In this document: positions 62,644 to 64,000 of the stretch, one piece after another
Layout of the letters: every line of letters begins with the position of its first letter
Position numbering within the stretch: the first letter of the stretch is position 1
From: Rhodocyclaceae bacterium
GTDB lineage: Bacteria; Pseudomonadota; Gammaproteobacteria; Burkholderiales; Rhodocyclaceae
Reading direction: 5' to 3'
DNA: 64,000 nucleotides
Assembly: GCA_018261935.1 (NCBI GenBank)
Contig: JAGTRP010000008.1
Location: 143,254-207,253, forward strand
Translations under genes and position numbers: made by a program
The notes under the pieces: generated by a model
What the model saw: the letters and a program-made list of their open reading frames with translations, nothing else
Database searches by the model: none
What the model was told of the DNA's origin: nothing

Positions 62644-63480
62644 ATGGCACTAATCTCCGCTACAGCAGATCAAAAAGCAAACACACTCCAGCCATTCTTG
62701 AAGTGGGCGGGCGGAAAACGCTGGTTTGTACAGAAACACGCCGATATATTCCCAAAGAACTTTCGGCGCTATGTCGAGCCGTTTCTCGGAGGGGGATCGG
62801 TATTTTTCCACTTGCAACCGCGCAAATCGCTATTGGGTGATGTTAACCCAGACGTGATTTCGGTTTATCGTGGGGTCAAAGAGGACTGGAAGGCCGTAGT
62901 AGACAAGTTGCGTCAGCATCAGAAATTGCACTCGGATGAGCATTACTACATGGTCCGAGCACAGCAGCCAACCGATGCAGTCTCACAAGCTTCGCGGATG
63001 CTTTACCTAAACCGCACCTGTTTCAATGGTATCTATCGGGTAAACCTCCAAGGCGAGTTCAACGTCCCTCGTGGCACAAAAAATTGGGTCCTACGTGATG
63101 ACGATCAGTTCGAGGAAATTTCAAAGTTGCTCACTAGGGCCGAGATACGCCTAACCGACTTCGAGTCATTAATTGATGAAGCAGGAAAAGAGGATTTTAT
63201 TTTTTGCGATCCTCCATACACCGTACGGCACAACTTCAACGGCTTCGTGAAATATAACGAGAAGCTTTTTTCGTGGAGTGACCAAGAGCGGCTAGCAGCA
63301 GCTCTGCTTAGAGCCAAAGCCCGTGGTGCCACCGTTCTTGCTACCAACGCAAATCATCACTCCGTTAGAGACTTGTACGAAAGTCATGGATTCCGTCTCT
63401 TAACGACTTCACGTTATTCATCAATTTCAGCGTCCGCAGAGTACCGAAAGCAATTTGACGAATTAATTATCCTTTCGTGA
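62644..63480 (+). CDS. DNA adenine methylase (Dam/DpnM type)
   Basis: The product has 278 residues from ATG 62644. The SAM-binding N-terminus is FLKWAGGKRWFV (about 18-29) and RYVEPFLGGGSVFFHL, then a target-recognition region (LYLNRTCFNGIYRVN). The catalytic motif is DPPY in FIFCDPPYTVRHNF. It methylates adenine N6, most likely in a short palindrome; GATC is usual for the family but not proven here. It lies 15 bp before another gene, so it is probably part of a transferred modification or defence unit. Confidence 0.9.
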   Translation: MALISATADQKANTLQPFLKWAGGKRWFVQKHADIFPKNFRRYVEPFLGGGSVFFHLQPRKSLLGDVNPDVISVYRGVKEDWKAVVDKLRQHQKLHSDEHYYMVRAQQPTDAVSQASRMLYLNRTCFNGIYRVNLQGEFNVPRGTKNWVLRDDDQFEEISKLLTRAEIRLTDFESLIDEAGKEDFIFCDPPYTVRHNFNGFVKYNEKLFSWSDQERLAAALLRAKARGATVLATNANHHSVRDLYESHGFRLLTTSRYSSISASAEYRKQFDELIILS

Positions 63481-63495
63481 GCATCTATTCAAGAT

Positions 63496-63948
63496 ATGGC
63501 CGACCTCTTTCAGCTTGTTAACGCGTCTGCAACGCAGGACAACCCAATCGATGCTCTTCGGAGTTTTCTAAGCAAAGAAGAGAGCAATGAGGCTGCCCGT
63601 CAAATCGACAAGATGCGATTTGTAGGATATGTCCTTGAACTTGGATACGACAGCGCCAAGATCATCACAAGTGACCCATATAAACTAGCTGTCGGAGGAA
63701 TTCCGCGAGGTTCATTTCTAATAATGACGCCCACCAACTCGGGGAACACGCCTCCACATTTTACTCTATTGCGAGTAACGGGAGTTTCTCCTACGCCACT
63801 CAGTAACCAAGTGCAGCAAACATATTTTGAATTGCACAAGAAATCAATGCCAGAGCTGGATCGATGGACCCAAAGCGAATTGCAATGGGGGGCTCTTGAT
63901 TGCAGGGCCTTTGCACTCGAACAGCATAGCCCCCGGACATGCCATTGA
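63496..63948 (+). CDS. Possible N-terminal part of a HerA/DUF87-like ATPase, truncated or frameshifted
   Basis: The 150-residue product starts MADLFQLVNASATQDN and has FVGYVLELGYDSAKIITSDPYKLAVGGIPRGSFLIM. This resembles the barrel domain that precedes the ATPase of HerA-type proteins. It ends abruptly at 63948. If one G is dropped from the six-G run near 63887, reading continues as PGHAIEVASAKESFTVMG to the window edge, which fits a longer ATPase. The partner of the methylase is therefore either broken or misread. The family call is weak. Confidence 0.4.
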   Translation: MADLFQLVNASATQDNPIDALRSFLSKEESNEAARQIDKMRFVGYVLELGYDSAKIITSDPYKLAVGGIPRGSFLIMTPTNSGNTPPHFTLLRVTGVSPTPLSNQVQQTYFELHKKSMPELDRWTQSELQWGALDCRAFALEQHSPRTCH

Positions 63949-64000
63949 AGTTGCCTCGGCGAAAGAATCGTTTACGGTCATGGGGTTATGCGCATGCATT

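Overview
The window is GC-rich and gene-dense, and reads as the chromosome of a betaproteobacterium, probably of the Rhodocyclales (Azospira/Dechloromonas type). This rests on the ruvC-ruvA-AI-2E transporter order, an EIIA(Man)-HPr-EI PTS set, a BPSS1780-type membrane protein, and a tmRNA whose tag reads ANDERFALAA. The genus is an inference.

Region 1 (1-9.8 kb, minus strand) is core chromosome. It holds yebC, ruvC, ruvA and the start of an AI-2E family transporter, followed upstream by a compact seven-gene membrane/AAA+ cluster: SpoIIM-like, DUF4129, DUF4350, MoxR ATPase, DUF58, BPSS1780-type and RDD proteins. Stops and starts overlap or nearly touch in most of it.

Region 2 (10.2-23.7 kb, plus strand) is the most unusual part and looks like a dedicated cell-surface or secretion locus. 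A TpsB transporter is followed by a 1966-residue TpsA exoprotein. TpsA carries an N-terminal haemagglutinin-type TPS domain, about 600 residues of Lys/Ala/Glu coiled-coil repeats and a C-terminal caspase-like peptidase with both catalytic residues. Behind a perfect terminator hairpin come a CsgG/HfaB-like protein fused to DUF4384, several small exported proteins of unknown family, an exported HExxH metallopeptidase-like protein, two members of an 'IQGNT' repeat family (one frameshifted) and an OmpA-like protein. Nearly all carry signal peptides and their genes are tightly packed.

Region 3 (23.7-29.3 kb) is ordinary chromosome: a HerA-like ATPase, an EamA transporter, a small exported protein and the nitrogen/carbon-type PTS trio EIIA-HPr-EI.

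Region 4 (29.3-42.4 kb) is a metal-uptake locus: three TonB-dependent receptors (one with a copper-receptor CxxxM motif), a periplasmic Ig-like protein, a membrane polyferredoxin, a CcdA/SafE-like protein, a thioredoxin-like protein, a BNR-repeat protein with a CECC motif, and the exbD-exbB-tonB energiser. A GCGACAA/TTGTCGC inverted repeat lies in the divergent receptor promoter and again upstream of tonB, suggesting a shared regulator.

Region 5 (42.7-64 kb) is the tmRNA gene used as an integration site. A P4-type integrase starts just after it and opens an island of about 19 kb with AlpA, a primase/helicase, an XRE regulator, a complete type I restriction-modification system, an orphan exported/membrane pair and a Sll1717-type P-loop ATPase. 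A degenerate copy of the tmRNA 3' end, the same terminator and a 23-codon integrase relic near 62.3-62.6 kb mark the island end and the start of a second related island carrying a DNA adenine methylase and a truncated gene at the window edge. No CRISPR array, rRNA or tRNA was seen.
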